A stretch of DNA of 64,000 nucleotides from Azolla caroliniana (Eukaryota > Polypodiophyta), in assembly GCA_043228905.1 (NCBI GenBank), contig JBHGNT010000002.1, positions 2,790,001 to 2,854,000 of the forward strand. Direction: 5' to 3'. The number at the start of each line of letters is the position of its first letter. The first letter of the stretch is position 1. This document shows, piece by piece, positions 33,324-45,700 of the stretch. The translations under genes and the position numbers were made by a program. The notes beneath the pieces were generated by a model. That model saw only the letters and a program-made list of their open reading frames with translations. It did no database searches and was not told the origin of the DNA.

Positions 33324-33581
33324 TCTTCTTCATCATCTTCTTTACTTTACTTATCCGAATAGGGTTTTCTTGTAGTCGTTTTGGTGTGGCCTATGCGGCC
33401 ATGGTTGTAATCGTTCGTGGAGTCTTAATATAACTTGTTGTGTATCTTGCCTCCATCTATCTTCTTGTTCCATCCATTCTATGTTTACGTCCTATTCTTT
33501 CTGCTCTCCTCTCGAGTTAAGCTTCCATTCCCCCTCTACTCCCTAGTCCAAGACCCCCGCGGTCCCGCCTAAGATCTTACA
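33324..33581 (+). repeat. Solo-LTR-like element, second part
   Basis: Continues the element begun at 27686, with TGTGGCCTATGCGGCCATGG and TCCAAGACCCCCGCGGTCCC matching the inverted copy at 21396-21710. It ends GATCTTACA, an imperfect inverse of its TGTAACATC start. The flanks read CACAT on the left and, counting the last CA of the element, CACAT on the right. The duplication is therefore CAT or CACAT, depending on where the element ends. Confidence 0.65.
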
Positions 33582-33811
33582 CATACTCGCGGAATACCGA
33601 GACACCGTGATACATCACCCCCCTCGACCACTTCAACATGGAAGAAATTTTGACCCATATTGTGCACATTTAGTATTTGCAGACCCTGATCCATAAGAGC
33701 TACTTGTAGCATGTCACGAATCATACCTCTATTAGGTCTACCACCAAGTAGCTTATAAATGAACGAGCATTTCCTTAAACTTTCAATCTCTGCCTTAGAA
33801 GCACCTTTTAT
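33582..33811 (-). mobile_element. LINE ORF1 N-terminal fragment
   Basis: About 75 codons are open on the minus strand without an ATG. They read like the start of a LINE DUF4283 region: AEIESLRKCSFIYKLLGGRP, then MIRDMLQVALMDQGLQILN and MGQNFFHVEVVEGGD. It stops exactly where the solo-LTR-like element begins, and the ORF1 continuation is found on the other side of that element at about 27560. I therefore assign both to one LINE. Confidence 0.6.
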
Positions 33812-34769
33812 TTAGAAAATATAACAAATATAAGTCTATACAAAATGTAAAGTTATGAGAGAAGCATTGTGAAAAGATATATGCATTGACTCATTGACCA
33901 TGAACTAATGGTACGACAATTGGATGTAATTGATTTTACACTCTTTTATAGTCATCCATGTGTTAAAAACAATTTCCCATGGATTATGAAGCTATAACAT
34001 AAGGCATAAGGAACATCCTTTGTGTTTGCTTAGATCACTAATACTACATTTTATACCTAATTAGTTATCTCTATATAACAATAGCTTAAATATTTTCTAA
34101 CTTAAACTCTAAAACTCTTTTCTAGTGTGGATCTCTCATTGCCTCCTTCGTAGAGCTTGGACCCTTATCTAATATAACATCCACGATGAGTGCAAGTTCA
34201 GAGAACTAACATGCATGCTCATCTACCTTGATCTTTTGAGAAGTAAGATTTTCTCTTCTCTTCGTACAATGTTTGGAAAGTTGATCCTTCCATTGAGGTA
34301 GTTGCAATCCATCTTCAATTGGATTGAATTGCTTGAGGTTCATTGGACCCCTAGCTTGATCAACATATAATTTGGGTTCCACCTCTCACACTTGTTCCAT
34401 CTTTTGAGATGGTTCATGGTAGATCTTCCATTTGAGATAAATGGACCTTTACCAAAATCGACATCTCGACTTACTAGTTGAATCATAGAGACCAATGGCC
34501 TCGACTCTAGGCTACATCCAACAGTGTGTCTATCGATCTTGGTTTTAGGGTTTATCTTAAACTTAAGCACATACACACAATGCTAGGGACATAATTGAGA
34601 ACAAGATAGAGTGGAAGAAATAGAATAAAAATAAGAGAAAAATAAAATAATAATGTAATTATATTAGCAAAAATAATAAGATTATAAGAATATGCTTGAC
34701 TAATATTGACTAAAATAATTTAAGCTTTATATAAACAGATAACCTATTGGATAAAGCTTTGATATATAC
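33812..34769. other. AT-rich region, possibly LINE 5' end, no gene recognised
   Basis: No supported coding sequence. The part adjoining 33811 may be LINE leader sequence; the border cannot be drawn. Confidence 0.4.
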
Positions 34770-35505
34770 ATTTCCAAAATTTGCTATGGGGTATAAAAAT
34801 GAGTAGGAAAATTGTTTGTTTCCGATGGTTGTTGGTTCATAAAGCTATACCAGTTAATGGGTGGCGAAAAGGAAATGTAGACAAAATGTGCCCTTTTAGT
34901 ACGGATTTAATAGAGAATGTTAAACATTGTTTGTGGAGTTGTGGTTTTGCTATGGACATATGGAAATGAATCATAAAATTATTAACTCCAGTATATCCTA
35001 GAGTAGTGTATACATGGGGAGCGGTATTACGGGTGGTGGTACATGATAAACCTATGGTATATGAACAGGAGGAGGTTGCGGATCCTATTGTGATGAGATA
35101 GGGTTTAATGGAAAACAATTTGATACCTTTGAATCCACAAATACAAACTGATAAACCTCAAATATGGCAACTGGTAGTAGTATTACAATTTGGTATATTT
35201 GGAAGGCTCGATGTTTGTAGGTATTTCAAAGTGTGACTGAAAGACCTGCCGAAATAATTTCAGGAATTTGGATAGAGATTGTGCATAACCTCAGAGGTTT
35301 ATTGGACAATATAAAAGGTAATACACACCATGCGGAGCTTAAGCATTTGGAGTTTCATGCCATATGGGACATACGTATATTTTATAGACGATTTTTTGAT
35401 AAGGTGGAGTGGTTTTACTCAACACCAAAATATTTATTTCAGGACAACAATGTTAACTTGCTTAACCTAGAGGCTAGAAATAACTGTGTAATTCCAGTCC
35501 GTTGA
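34770..35505 (+). mobile_element. LINE 3' remnant with zf-RVT-like region, plus strand
   Basis: The plus strand encodes CFRWLLVHKAIPVNGWRKGN followed by MCPFSTDLIENVKHCLWSCG, the zinc-binding region found at the C-terminus of plant LINE reverse transcriptases; one expected Cys is Ser. After a stop it continues to another piece (IWIEIVHNLRGLL, 35233-35505). It is in the opposite orientation to the other LINE pieces and is a separate, dead insertion. Confidence 0.75.
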
Positions 35506-37105
35506 ACATACATTGAGCAAGCTCAACAATGTTCTAATGCTAATGTTTTACTGTACTTTGTTTGGTTGCCGAGTGTATATAGTCCTTAATTACCATTGTA
35601 TTCCTTTCGATGATGTATACTAAAACTAATTTGAAAGAAATTCTCTTCCACAAATTAGGTTGACGACATTTCACTTTCAATATCAAATTTAATAAACACA
35701 ATTTTTTTATATATAATTCAATATGAATAGGTTTGTATCGAAATAATGTACCCATTAATACAAAGATGTGATGTCACAAAAAAGATATAAATGATCTTAT
35801 GTTAATTCATTACATAAAAAAATAGTCATTACTTGAAATACAAATGCTCAAATCTAAACTTAAACATGGTTTTAGACATATTCAGTATATTTATCTAGTT
35901 TTTTACCGACAACAAAGAGGTGGAATTAACATTATCCTTAATAAGAGAGGTGGAACTAATATTATCCTTAATAAGAATGGACGTAATATTGGGATTTTCC
36001 TCCAAACTCCAATTCAAAGATAGTGATTGGTGTGGCTTGATGAGAAAGCTATAACATACATTGTGCGTGGTAAAGCCCTACATGAATTTGGTTAGAAATG
36101 ACTTTTGGTCATTCCCTTAGGGTTGTGAAATGCTCATAATTTTCAACACAAAGAAATATGGAACTATAAATTATAAGATCATAAATCATCTCTAAAAACA
36201 CTATTTATAACTAGATTAGCTCAAAACAATTTCTTATGAAATCTCAAAATTCAGTTAAGAGTTCATGAAAAGTTTGGCTACCTTGTAAGTAGATGTTGCA
36301 TCAAATGAGGCATTTAGGCATTTCCAATGTTCCAAAGTGATGTGTTGTCGAGAAATGGAAAAGAGATTTTTGTTAAGAAACTCTAGACTTGATTTCTTGA
36401 CAAAATGTCATAACCCTTACACCATAACTCCAAATTGAGCTAATAGACTTGCCCTCAATTCCCATCACTAAGATATTTCAAATGAAAGGTCATATATTAT
36501 AATTTGTAAGGTTATGCTGACATCAGTTAAAACCATCAGCCATCCTCTAATGAAGAGTTAAAAGTGTCAACATTAACTCTCGTATAATGTCCAAATTTAG
36601 ATCAATTGGCAAACAATTAACAAACAAAATGACCAGAGCAGATGGTGTTGACAAGACGATGACAATATTTTTACATCCTAAAGTGGCTAGAAGTGTAACC
36701 TATGGGAGACCATTAAATGGTTGGACATAAATATAGAGAGGGAGAGCACAATGATCTCACAAAAGGCATAGATTTTGGAAGGGTCAAAGAAGCATGCTAA
36801 CAAAAACAAGGTTCTTATTTTATGCCCCCAAGGATATGCCAAAATATAATAATACATATCCTCTTTATGTGGAAGCTCAACATTCAAGCATATGAAGAAT
36901 GAATGATGATGCAAGGAAACTCTCTAGCTAAAACTTATAGCAAGACACACAACATATCGTTTTTCATCGAGCAGAACACAAGCATAATTTGTTGTCCATC
37001 GATAAGAACACTTAAACATAATCTAGTAGATGCTAATAGTGATGAGAGCATCATTAATATAGCAATCTCCCTTAAGTCCTTCCCTTTTGAGCTTCAAAGA
37101 GTAGT
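35506..37105. other. Intergenic region downstream of PCK
   Basis: No gene is seen. A short tandem duplication (GAGAGGTGGAA(T/C)TAA(C/T)ATTATCC, about 35918-35974) is the only clear structure. The part just below 37106 should contain the PCK 3' UTR. Confidence 0.5.
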
Positions 37106-40100
37106 TTAAACTTTAGGACCAGCACTTGCTATCTCACGTGTGAGTGCATTGTCATCTCCAATCTGATAATCAAGGAAGCTCTCAAAGTTGTTCACAAAAA
37201 GTCCGGCTAGCTTCTCCAGAGTATCTCGATAGGCTTTTTGGTCTTCCCACTAGACAAAAAAATGTCCAAAAGGAAACAAACAAGGTGGTCGCTCAAAATG
37301 AGAAAATATGAATCTTATGTATCACCGAGGTACAATGCAAGATTTGTTTTGTGAGTTAATTGAACACAACAGTGCAACACATAAGATAGTGTAAGAAAAA
37401 CCACGACCATCTAGATAAGGTTATAAGTCCTTTTATTTCCTTTACCATGTTCTCGGGGTGAAGGATATCGGAAGGGACGCCGTTCACTTTGTCGGGGATT
37501 TGGAGTCCAAACACAGGTGTCTCCGTGTAGTTTGCATCGAGAAGCGAGCCATTGTGAATCGCGTCGATAATCTTCCGAGTATATTCAAGTTTCATCCTTT
37601 TCCCAACTCCATAACTACATTTTAACAAGCCCATCCTCACATCATTATTATTAGCATTACTTTTCTTCTTCTTCTTCTTTTTAGCATGACAAAGAAAGTC
37701 ACATGAGAAAAAGCTAGTGATAGATTGGTCATGTAATAACATGGGTATGGAAATCTAGATCAATCAAGGAGTATAGTTTTGTAGTTGTACCTGCCACCCG
37801 ACCATCCGGTGTTCACGAGCCAAGCGGTTGCGCCGTGGGTTTGCATCTTCTCGGCGAGCATTGTAGCGTACCTAGTCGGATGCATCATTATGAATGCGGC
37901 TCCGAAGCATGCCGAGAACGTGGCTTGCGGCTCTTTGATCCCGTCTTCGGTCCCTGCAACCTGACAATCAAAATGACAGGCACCCACGAAACATGTCAAT
38001 TAATGAAACCCTAAACCCCAAACCCTTTACTCCTGGGGCTGAACTGATTGAATTCTAGAGATTGGGGGGAGAGATTGTGTACCAGAGCTGTATATCCACT
38101 TATGAAATGATACATGGTTTGTGCCAGTGTCAACTTGCTAACCGGAGGCAGCACTCCGAACGCGTCACATGCGAGCAATATCACATTCTTCGGGTGAGGG
38201 CCGACACATGGGATTCTCGCGTTCGGGATGTATTCGATCGGGTAAGATGCTCTCGTATTCTCTATGTCCACCCAAGACAACTTGAGTAAGTGAAATACTA
38301 ATTCATGATCAAGACCAAGACCAAGACCAAGACACATCAAGATGTATATAATGCTTTTCTTCGAATTTTATACCTGTCACCGATTTATCGAAATAATCCA
38401 CCTCTCGGGTATGCTTGTCGAAAACAACATTCTCCAATACTGTCCATCGTGATGCAAGACCCCAAAGTTTTTAATTTAGTCGGATTACTACTACGAGTAG
38501 TACTAGATCATCAGCATTTGAAGCGATGCGAGACTATAATCACATGATGATTGATCTTTGGGGTGGGGGAAGGAATTCATTAATTCTGCAAAGATGGAAT
38601 GAATGATTTTACTTACCAGTTCCGAACTTGATTGCATTCCAAATCTCGGGCTCGGTCTTGGGAGAGAGGTCAATGCACTTTGCGTAGCATCCTCCTTCGA
38701 TATTAGCGACTCCATTGTCGCTCCAACAGTGCTCATCATCGCCGATGAGGAGACGGTTCGGATCAGTCGACAATGTGGTCTTTCCGGTGCCTAAGATCAT
38801 GTCAAATAAGTAGATTCAAAAAATCATAGACCATATGCTATATAGAACCCAAATTTATAGTGAGCAAAATCTCTCAATAATGTGTCCACATTGCAATCGA
38901 ATTTGGGTCATGCCAAGGGAATATATATATATATATCAAACTTCCTTTCGAGATGTCCGGTGACCATGACCAATGACCAATGACCAATGACCATGACCAT
39001 GACCATGACCATGACCATGACTATATATACACAATGTCCGAACCTGATAATCCGAAAAACAAGGCGACATCCCCGGCTTGAATGCCCATATTGCAGCCCG
39101 AATGGAGGGACAGGATCCCCTTCTTGGGCATCAAGTAGTGCATGACACTGAAGAGGCCCTTCTTCATCTCCCCCGCGTATTGCGTCCCGAGAATGACCAT
39201 CTCTTTGCGCCTCAGGTTTAGGTCAATGCTAGTCGACGATGTCATGTAATGCGTGTATCGGTTGCACGGGAAGCTCCCGGCATTGTAAATCGTGAAGTCG
39301 GGGGTCCCGAACTCCGCGAGCTCTTCTTGGCTTGGCCGGATACACCTGCGTGAATCGATCCCGGGGGGGTGGGTGCCCACCCATAAAAACATATATATCT
39401 ATATGTATAGCTTCCAAGATCATAACATGTTTTGTAGCATATTAGCCATGTCATGATCATAAATCATCAACACATGAAGCACTCTACTAGGTAGGTACTC
39501 ATTATCGCAAAAATCGATCTTCCAGCGCCACAATCTTAAACACCAATCAAGCAGCAATTCAACTAATGTATATGATTTCAACCCCCCTTCCCTTCCCGGC
39601 CCTCTCCACGATCGAACAACATTCATTCTTTAATGATGATGATGATGATTGTCACCATTAATATATATATATATATATATATACATATATATATACATAT
39701 ATATATTATATGTTAATCATGATGATTCTTTGTTGATGATAATGGTGATTGCCACCATTAATATATATATATATGTTAATTATGATGGTAATTCAGCTTA
39801 CATGTTATACATGAAGAGTGAATGGTAGGCCCTGGCCGAGATGATTCTCACTTTGATTCGATGCTCCGCATCCCAGTTCAAAAACTGGTCATTCACATAC
39901 ACCTTCACATACATAGGGAAACAAAATTCACATGTTTAAGCAATATGCTATCAATCATTTAAATGAGACCGATGACTACCACTTACTCGGAAATCCTTTA
40001 TCTTAACGGATTTTTCTACGATATTGTCGACTCCGAATTTCATAATTTGGGTTAATAATGCATGGGGGAGACTCCATTAGTTACAAAATTAAACAAAATG

Positions 40101-41419
40101 ATGCTAATTATGCCAGGATTTTTCATATGAAATGAAAATTATGCAACTGAATTTTCTTACCTTCTCCATCGAGTTTAGGTAATCGACTGCTCTTTCTCGG
40201 TTAACCATGAATGTATGCTCATCCATCTCAATGTTTGGCGAACCTCTACAATCAATGATGGCATTATAATTCCAACAATTTACAACAATATATATACAGT
40301 TTATATGATATATATATATATATATATTGGAGGCTCCAATGAGTTATGCTAAATCATGGAGTAGTTGAACACTTACTTGCCCCACCACAAATCGCATTCC
40401 GAAGAGTCCTCCCGAACCACACGCTTATCTCTGGGAGATCGGCCTGTCTTGGCGCCCGAGAGGGTGGCGAGTGCCCCCGTAGAAGTCACGAATGACCCGC
40501 TCTCGTACTTGATCGCATGCTCATACAGCTCTGGCAGTTGGGTTTGTTTTTTTTTGTTGTTGTTTAATGGATTTGCAGAAAATTAAGACCATAACATGAG
40601 AATTAATCACCCAAAAGAAGAATGGGGCCAAATTAATCTGCTTTTTTAATGCTATTACTAGTAGTACAAGTACAAGAGCAGTCAAGTCACCTCCAGGAGA
40701 GAGATTGTAAAGCACATGAGTGAGCTTGAGAGAGCTGTCACTGAGGCTCGTCTTCATGAGCTCGGGTTTCCGGGGCGGAGGCGGAGGCGTGGGGGCCGCA
40801 CCATTCACAATGCCGCTTCCACTGCCACGGCTCACCACCACCACTCGTGGTCCCATCTCTCTCGCGAGGGATGCGAGGGACGCGCTGGTGTGCCGGCCGA
40901 CCATTGCGCGATGAATTTCAAAATCACACATAATGTATATTTAGATTATATTGGATTGGATTGGATTGGATTGGATTGGATTGGATTGGATTATATTAGA
41001 TTACATTAGAGATTAGATTGGATTGGATTAGATTGGATTATATTAGATTGGATTGGATTGGATTGGATTAGAGATTAGATTGGATTAGATTAGATTAGAT
41101 TAGATTAGATATTAGAATAGAGATTAGATTGGATTAGATTAGATTAGATTAGAGATTCGATTGGATTGGATTAGATTAGAGATTAGATTGGATTGGATTA
41201 GATTAGATTATATTGCACCAATGATAACATCCTAACTAATTAGCTGGTACATGAGAGATTGTATACATATATACATTTATACCTGATGGATTGTGACTGT
41301 TGGTGGGTTTTTTTGTTTTCTTGCTGCTCGGTGGAGGAATGATGGGCGGCGCTGCTCATATCGCCGGTGTCTGCTTCGGCTGTCCAATTCGTGGCCGGTG
41401 CGGGTGTCGGCATAGGCAT
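37106..41419 (-). CDS. PCK: Phosphoenolpyruvate carboxykinase (ATP)
   Basis: Twelve exons join in phase: 41419-41283, 40884-40691, 40530-40377, 40245-40161, 39902-39802, 39345-39044, 38790-38617, 38439-38374, 38261-38083, 37960-37791, 37614-37446 and 37249-37106. They encode 624 residues. The enzyme converts oxaloacetate and ATP to PEP, CO2 and ADP in the cytosol, feeding gluconeogenesis in seedlings. Visible signatures: [40 protein letters not shown], the P-loop [11 protein letters not shown] (split by intron 6), the metal-binding IGDDEHCW and EGGCYAKC, and [18 protein letters not shown]. The catalytic core is complete. The N-terminal extension before [14 protein letters not shown] is only about 45 residues, shorter than in many dicot PCKs (about 670 residues in total), where it carries regulatory phosphorylation sites. 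ATG 41413 is a possible alternative start two codons on. Introns hold several microsatellites. The identification is secure. Confidence 0.97.
38961..39021. repeat. (GACCAT)n microsatellite in PCK intron 6
   Basis: Alternating GACCAT and GACCAAT units, about ten in all, lie just inside the acceptor-side exon of the intron that splits the P-loop. Confidence 0.9.
39640..39778. repeat. TA-rich duplicated repeat in PCK intron 5
   Basis: Two copies of GATGAT..GTGATTGCCACCATTAA followed by (TA)n and TGTTAAT(C/T)ATGATG, with (TA)n runs at about 39661-39710 and 39761-39776. Confidence 0.8.
40952..41214. repeat. ATTGG/ATTAG pentanucleotide array in PCK intron 1
   Basis: About 260 bases consist almost wholly of GGATT and AGATT pentamers with periodic GAGATT interruptions. 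It fills most of the 398-bp first intron. Confidence 0.95.
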
Positions 41420-41489
41420 TGATCTAATTTATAATGTGGGGTGGGTCGATCGATCCAATCGATCGGATCCAATGATGGATGGATCGATC

Positions 41490-41543
41490 AATTGATTGAT
41501 TGATTGATTGATTGTTCGATTGATTGATTGATTGATTGATTGA
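41490..41543. repeat. (GATT)n microsatellite upstream of the PCK start
   Basis: About 13 GATT units lie 70-125 bases before the PCK ATG, probably within the 5' UTR or core promoter. A TTTTTAAAG stretch on the minus strand near 41610-41620 is the nearest TATA-like sequence. Confidence 0.9.
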
Positions 41544-42140
41544 TGAGAGAGGGGGCTGTAAAAGCCCTCCACCTTCGAGGATTTGTGAAGGGTTAGCATT
41601 TGCGCCCCTTTAAAAAGCAAAAGCAAAATGCAACAAAAAAAAAAAAAAAAAAAAAAAAGCAAATTTTAACAAATTTAAAAAAGAAAAAAAAAATATTAAT
41701 CAAAAGGGTTTTCTTTTCTTTTTTTCACACCCAAACCCTTCCCTCATAAACACACGAGGAAAAACAAACACATGCAAAATAAAATAAAATAAAATAAAGA
41801 GAGTTAAAAAAATAAAATAAGAAAAATCCGGAAAAGAAAAAGGAAAATCCTTTAAAAAAAAGCGTGAAAATAATATATATATATATATATATATATATTT
41901 GCTTAATTATTTAGGAGTCTCTGTGGGTGTGTGGCGACGGGCCTATCGGGTGGCGACACGTGGCGAGGCAGGCAACCAATGGGCCCACGCCACGTCATCG
42001 GGAGCAGAAACAAACAAAAGCAGAGCAACCGATTTGATTTTTGGTTTTTCTGTTTTGCTTTTTGGCGGCGCCCACTTCGGGTCAACGCCTCGTGGAATCC
42101 CTTCTCTGTCCTTTTCCTTCCTCTCATTCTTTCTCTCCTT
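41544..42140. promoter_or_regulatory. PCK upstream region
   Basis: This AT-rich DNA with poly-A (41634-41659) and (TA)n (about 41873-41898) runs precedes the gene on the minus strand. An ACGTGGC/GCCACGT pair occurs at about 41957-41964 and 41988-41996 (CACGTGGCG and CCACGTCA), resembling G-box or ABRE cores. Such cores are common by chance, so their use is inference. Confidence 0.35.
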
Positions 42141-42175
42141 AACCCTAACCCTAACCCTAACCCTAACCCTAACCT
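42141..42175. repeat. Short (CCCTAA)5 telomere-like repeat
   Basis: Five perfect CCCTAA units followed by decayed copies to about 42208. The unit is the six-base TTAGGG type, not the common plant TTTAGGG. The same motif appears three times near 21606-21624 within the LTR-like region. Confidence 0.9.
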
Positions 42176-42228
42176 AATCCTAACCTAACCTAATTCTAAC
42201 CCTAACACTAACTTAAACTAACAATCCG

Positions 42229-42345
42229 CAATGATTCGGTTCGGTTCAAGTTGAGTTGTACCGAACCGTTTAAACCGTAATAATCAGCAAAGGTTCGGTT
42301 TGAACCGAACCGTTTAAACCGTTAAGCTGATTGTTAACACTAACC
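42229..42345. repeat. ACCGAACCGTTTAAACC-type repeat
   Basis: CCGAACCGTTTAAACCGT occurs twice (about 42261 and 42308) with nearby GGTTCGGTT inverse copies, so the segment can fold. A similar GAACCGAACC and GGTTAAGC texture recurs at about 48690-48990. The nature of the repeat is unknown. Confidence 0.6.
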
Positions 42346-42485
42346 CTCCATTAACCCAACCCCCCCCCCCCCCCCACCCCCACACGCCATATCTGATCAC
42401 ATCATTCTTCACCATCGCAACCCCCCCGGAATCTTCCGGCTTCTTTCACATCTCATCCCGTCCACCAAACGATTCACCAATAAAC

Positions 42486-42733
42486 TCCTTCTCTCGCCCA
42501 AACTCGTTAACTACAAAAAACACAAGTCTCCTCACAAGGATCCACAATACGAATGGTTACAATTCCTAGTGTAATGCACAATCATAGAGGCCTTTGCATT
42601 CGAGGAGGTTGTAGGATGTCCTTCTCTTGCCCAAACTCGCAACTACAGAACACTAAATGTCCTTAACAAGGATCTACAATATGAATGGTACAGTTCCTTT
42701 AAGTGTAATCCACAATCATAGAGGAGGTTGTAG
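42486..42733. repeat. Diverged tandem duplication of about 120-130 bp
   Basis: CCTTCTCTCGCCCAAACTCG..CACAATCATAGAGG..GAGGAGGTTGTAGG at about 42486-42615 is repeated, diverged, at about 42619-42733. Confidence 0.75.
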
Positions 42734-45700
42734 GTGTTTTGAAGGTCGGGTGGCGGTTGTAGGTTCATTAATGTAGGGGTACATCACATGGAGTAAAAAA
42801 AATTGGTAGGTTTGGTTGGAAAAAGTGTCGGCATACATAATATCAAACTTGGTTGGAACTTTGTGGCACAACTTGGGCCCATCATCACATGGGCAGAACA
42901 CATACACACATAAAGAGTGGACAATGAGACTCACTTCCCCAACATGGTTGTTCATATATAGGCTTATCTTGGACAATAGAATTCCAAAAGAAAACTGTCT
43001 CAAGTTACCCATTCATACTATGGACAGTATTCAATACATCCTCCTCCCAATTAACCAACCTACATTTGTACGCAGCCAAGAAGACCCCGCTAGGGTTAGG
43101 GTTGGATTCTTCAGAGCTTGAGGCCATATGTATGAGGAGGACTCCCGTCACTTGCGCGGTAAACTTTCCTTCTAGCAAGCATGCTAGAGTTCTAGTCTAA
43201 TATTACAAGAGGGCCTTTCACATTGACTCAAGATATTGATGGAATTTATTTGGATGGCCCAAGGACATAATGTTTTGTCCCCCCTTCTTTTCATGATATT
43301 CCTACTGTACTCAAACAAAATGCTTTGGACAACATTAAAATTAGGGTCTCCTTGACTCGTGGGCTCCTGAGTCCTAACCTCTCTAGGCAACTCACATGTA
43401 ACTTGACACATCACTTCCATTTCGAACCGAAAATTTGGAATAACACGAGTTACTAGGATGGTGCTTTTAACTTTCATCAAGAACCTACTCTTGATTGGGT
43501 TTTATTGAACACAAATACTTGTATCAGTCAAATTTATATTGCCTCTTAAAACAAAACCGTGAGCTATTTTGTGGATTTTTTGTTACACATTGCCTCAAAA
43601 TGATGAAAATCACCCCATAAATGTTTTGGTTTATGGGTGGTAGTTAAACTACCTCAGAAAGTGATATTTTCTATAGCTTACAAAGTTTCTCAACTACTAT
43701 ATAAATATACTACTATATTTCTATCTTAACTACAATATTTGTTTTATTTATATTAATATATAAATATTGACAGTATCTCAAATAATCACAATATATATAG
43801 GAACAAGTGGGTTTGTTATGCAAAATTAGTTGGATTCCAGTATAATAGATCTAAGAGAAATCCAATCAAACTCCGTTCCATCAAGGATATCTAAAGCATT
43901 AACGATTTATTTAAATACAGTGTAAAAAACTTGTACTAATTTTTTGGAAAAAAAAAACTTGTATTAAAATGGAAAACAAAATACTACATCAAGACTTGTA
44001 AAATCATTACAATAAAAAAAGATAAGATGATATCCATAATGATGGTAAAATAAATGACAAACAATTAGATTCCAAGGCATGCTTTTAAGGATCACGCTTA
44101 ACCCTCCTAATTTCCTCATCTCCTTCTAAACTAGAGGTAGGTACAAGCTCCCTTGATGTTGGTTCAAAGCTCTCAATATCACATTTTGATCACATGAGCA
44201 CCTACTTCTTGATCCTTGTTAGTACATTCCCTTCTACCACAGTATTTACTAATCCTCTTCTTGATGACGCTTGCACACAAACTAACATACATCTTTGCGG
44301 GGATGAAATGTTTGAACTCTTTCAAAGCACAGATGGTTATAGTTCCTAACAAACATCATGAGCCATATTGTGGAAAAATCCACAACTTTTGACCAATTGT
44401 GTTATCAAATAGTATTTGACAAGTTTGCACAAAGAAATTGAGGATAAAATACACATCAAACTAAGGAAATAGATCAATAAGTCAAATTATCAAAATTTGT
44501 GGCCTTTGATCATGATTAACAAGTGGTAAAACATCGAGTATCTCTAATATTTTTTATGAGAAGGGGAATAAAAAATAGATTTGCTAAGGAATCATTCGTG
44601 CAATGATAGTCATGATTCCTTAGAGACATGTCTTTATGCAAATCATTAACGTGTTTACCTTACCACAAGCATGAACAAATTGTCTTCACCCAATTATATG
44701 TTAATACTAATTTTAACGAAGAGATCCCCAAATGATAACATTCCACAGAACTTCCAAACTTGTCTTGCAAAAACGAATTGCCCTTTAAAATAAAATGCAG
44801 CCAAACTCCAAAAATGGACATTCATGACTGGCAAACTCTTTTGTCGTTACTTTTAGTTGTGCGCGCTTATAATAAGCTCATCACCATGAGTAGGCCCCTA
44901 TATCTACGATGGCCAATGTCTAATTATTATGGCTTATAAGGAAGATGTTGTTTTTCTTGCTTTACCCTTTGAAGATATAGAGTGAATGGCCTGTCATTCA
45001 AAATTTCTCTTATTGACGCTTTTTGGTGCATGTAGGTTGACATTCAAATCAAAACAATGAGAATTATAATTACAATAAACATTCATACGACATGAGGAGC
45101 ATATACAACTAATTTCCAATTCTTTAAACACGATAAATTATTTCTTTAATGCTTGATTAGAGCTTGATCTTGGAGATTCTTGAGCAATTTCATCCCATGT
45201 GCTTTAAAGAACAAGCAAGAATTTAGCCATAAGGATTCACACATGCAACCTTTGAATCATAAAAATTACACTTTAACCAACTCAGCATGTGAAATTGACC
45301 CACATTACATTTATAACAAATTTTAACACATGAAATATGGAAAAGTGTCTATTTAGGAGCGGTTCAAACCATGTGCCTTTAGCAACACAATGCTACCCCA
45401 AAAATTGTCAGTAGAAGTCACTTAAACATCACATTAGACATCGTTTAAGCAACACAAAGGCATCTCATATGAGTAACACCCAAACATGACATGTCTTAAG
45501 ATTAATAATACCATGCCTATGGGCCTAAGGTTAATAAGGACCATCATTAACCTGCATGGGTCAAATATGAAGATGCATGCATAAATTATTGTGGTTAATT
45601 GTTTTTAATGTTTATTTTTTTATGTTTGAATAGTAAAACCAATAATGGTCCCCAATAATGATTTTTTTTATGTTTGAAATTTGTGGCTTGCGTATAATGG

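Noticed and set aside
42141-42208. A real telomere end
   Set aside because: Only five units, embedded between unique sequences; an internal short repeat.
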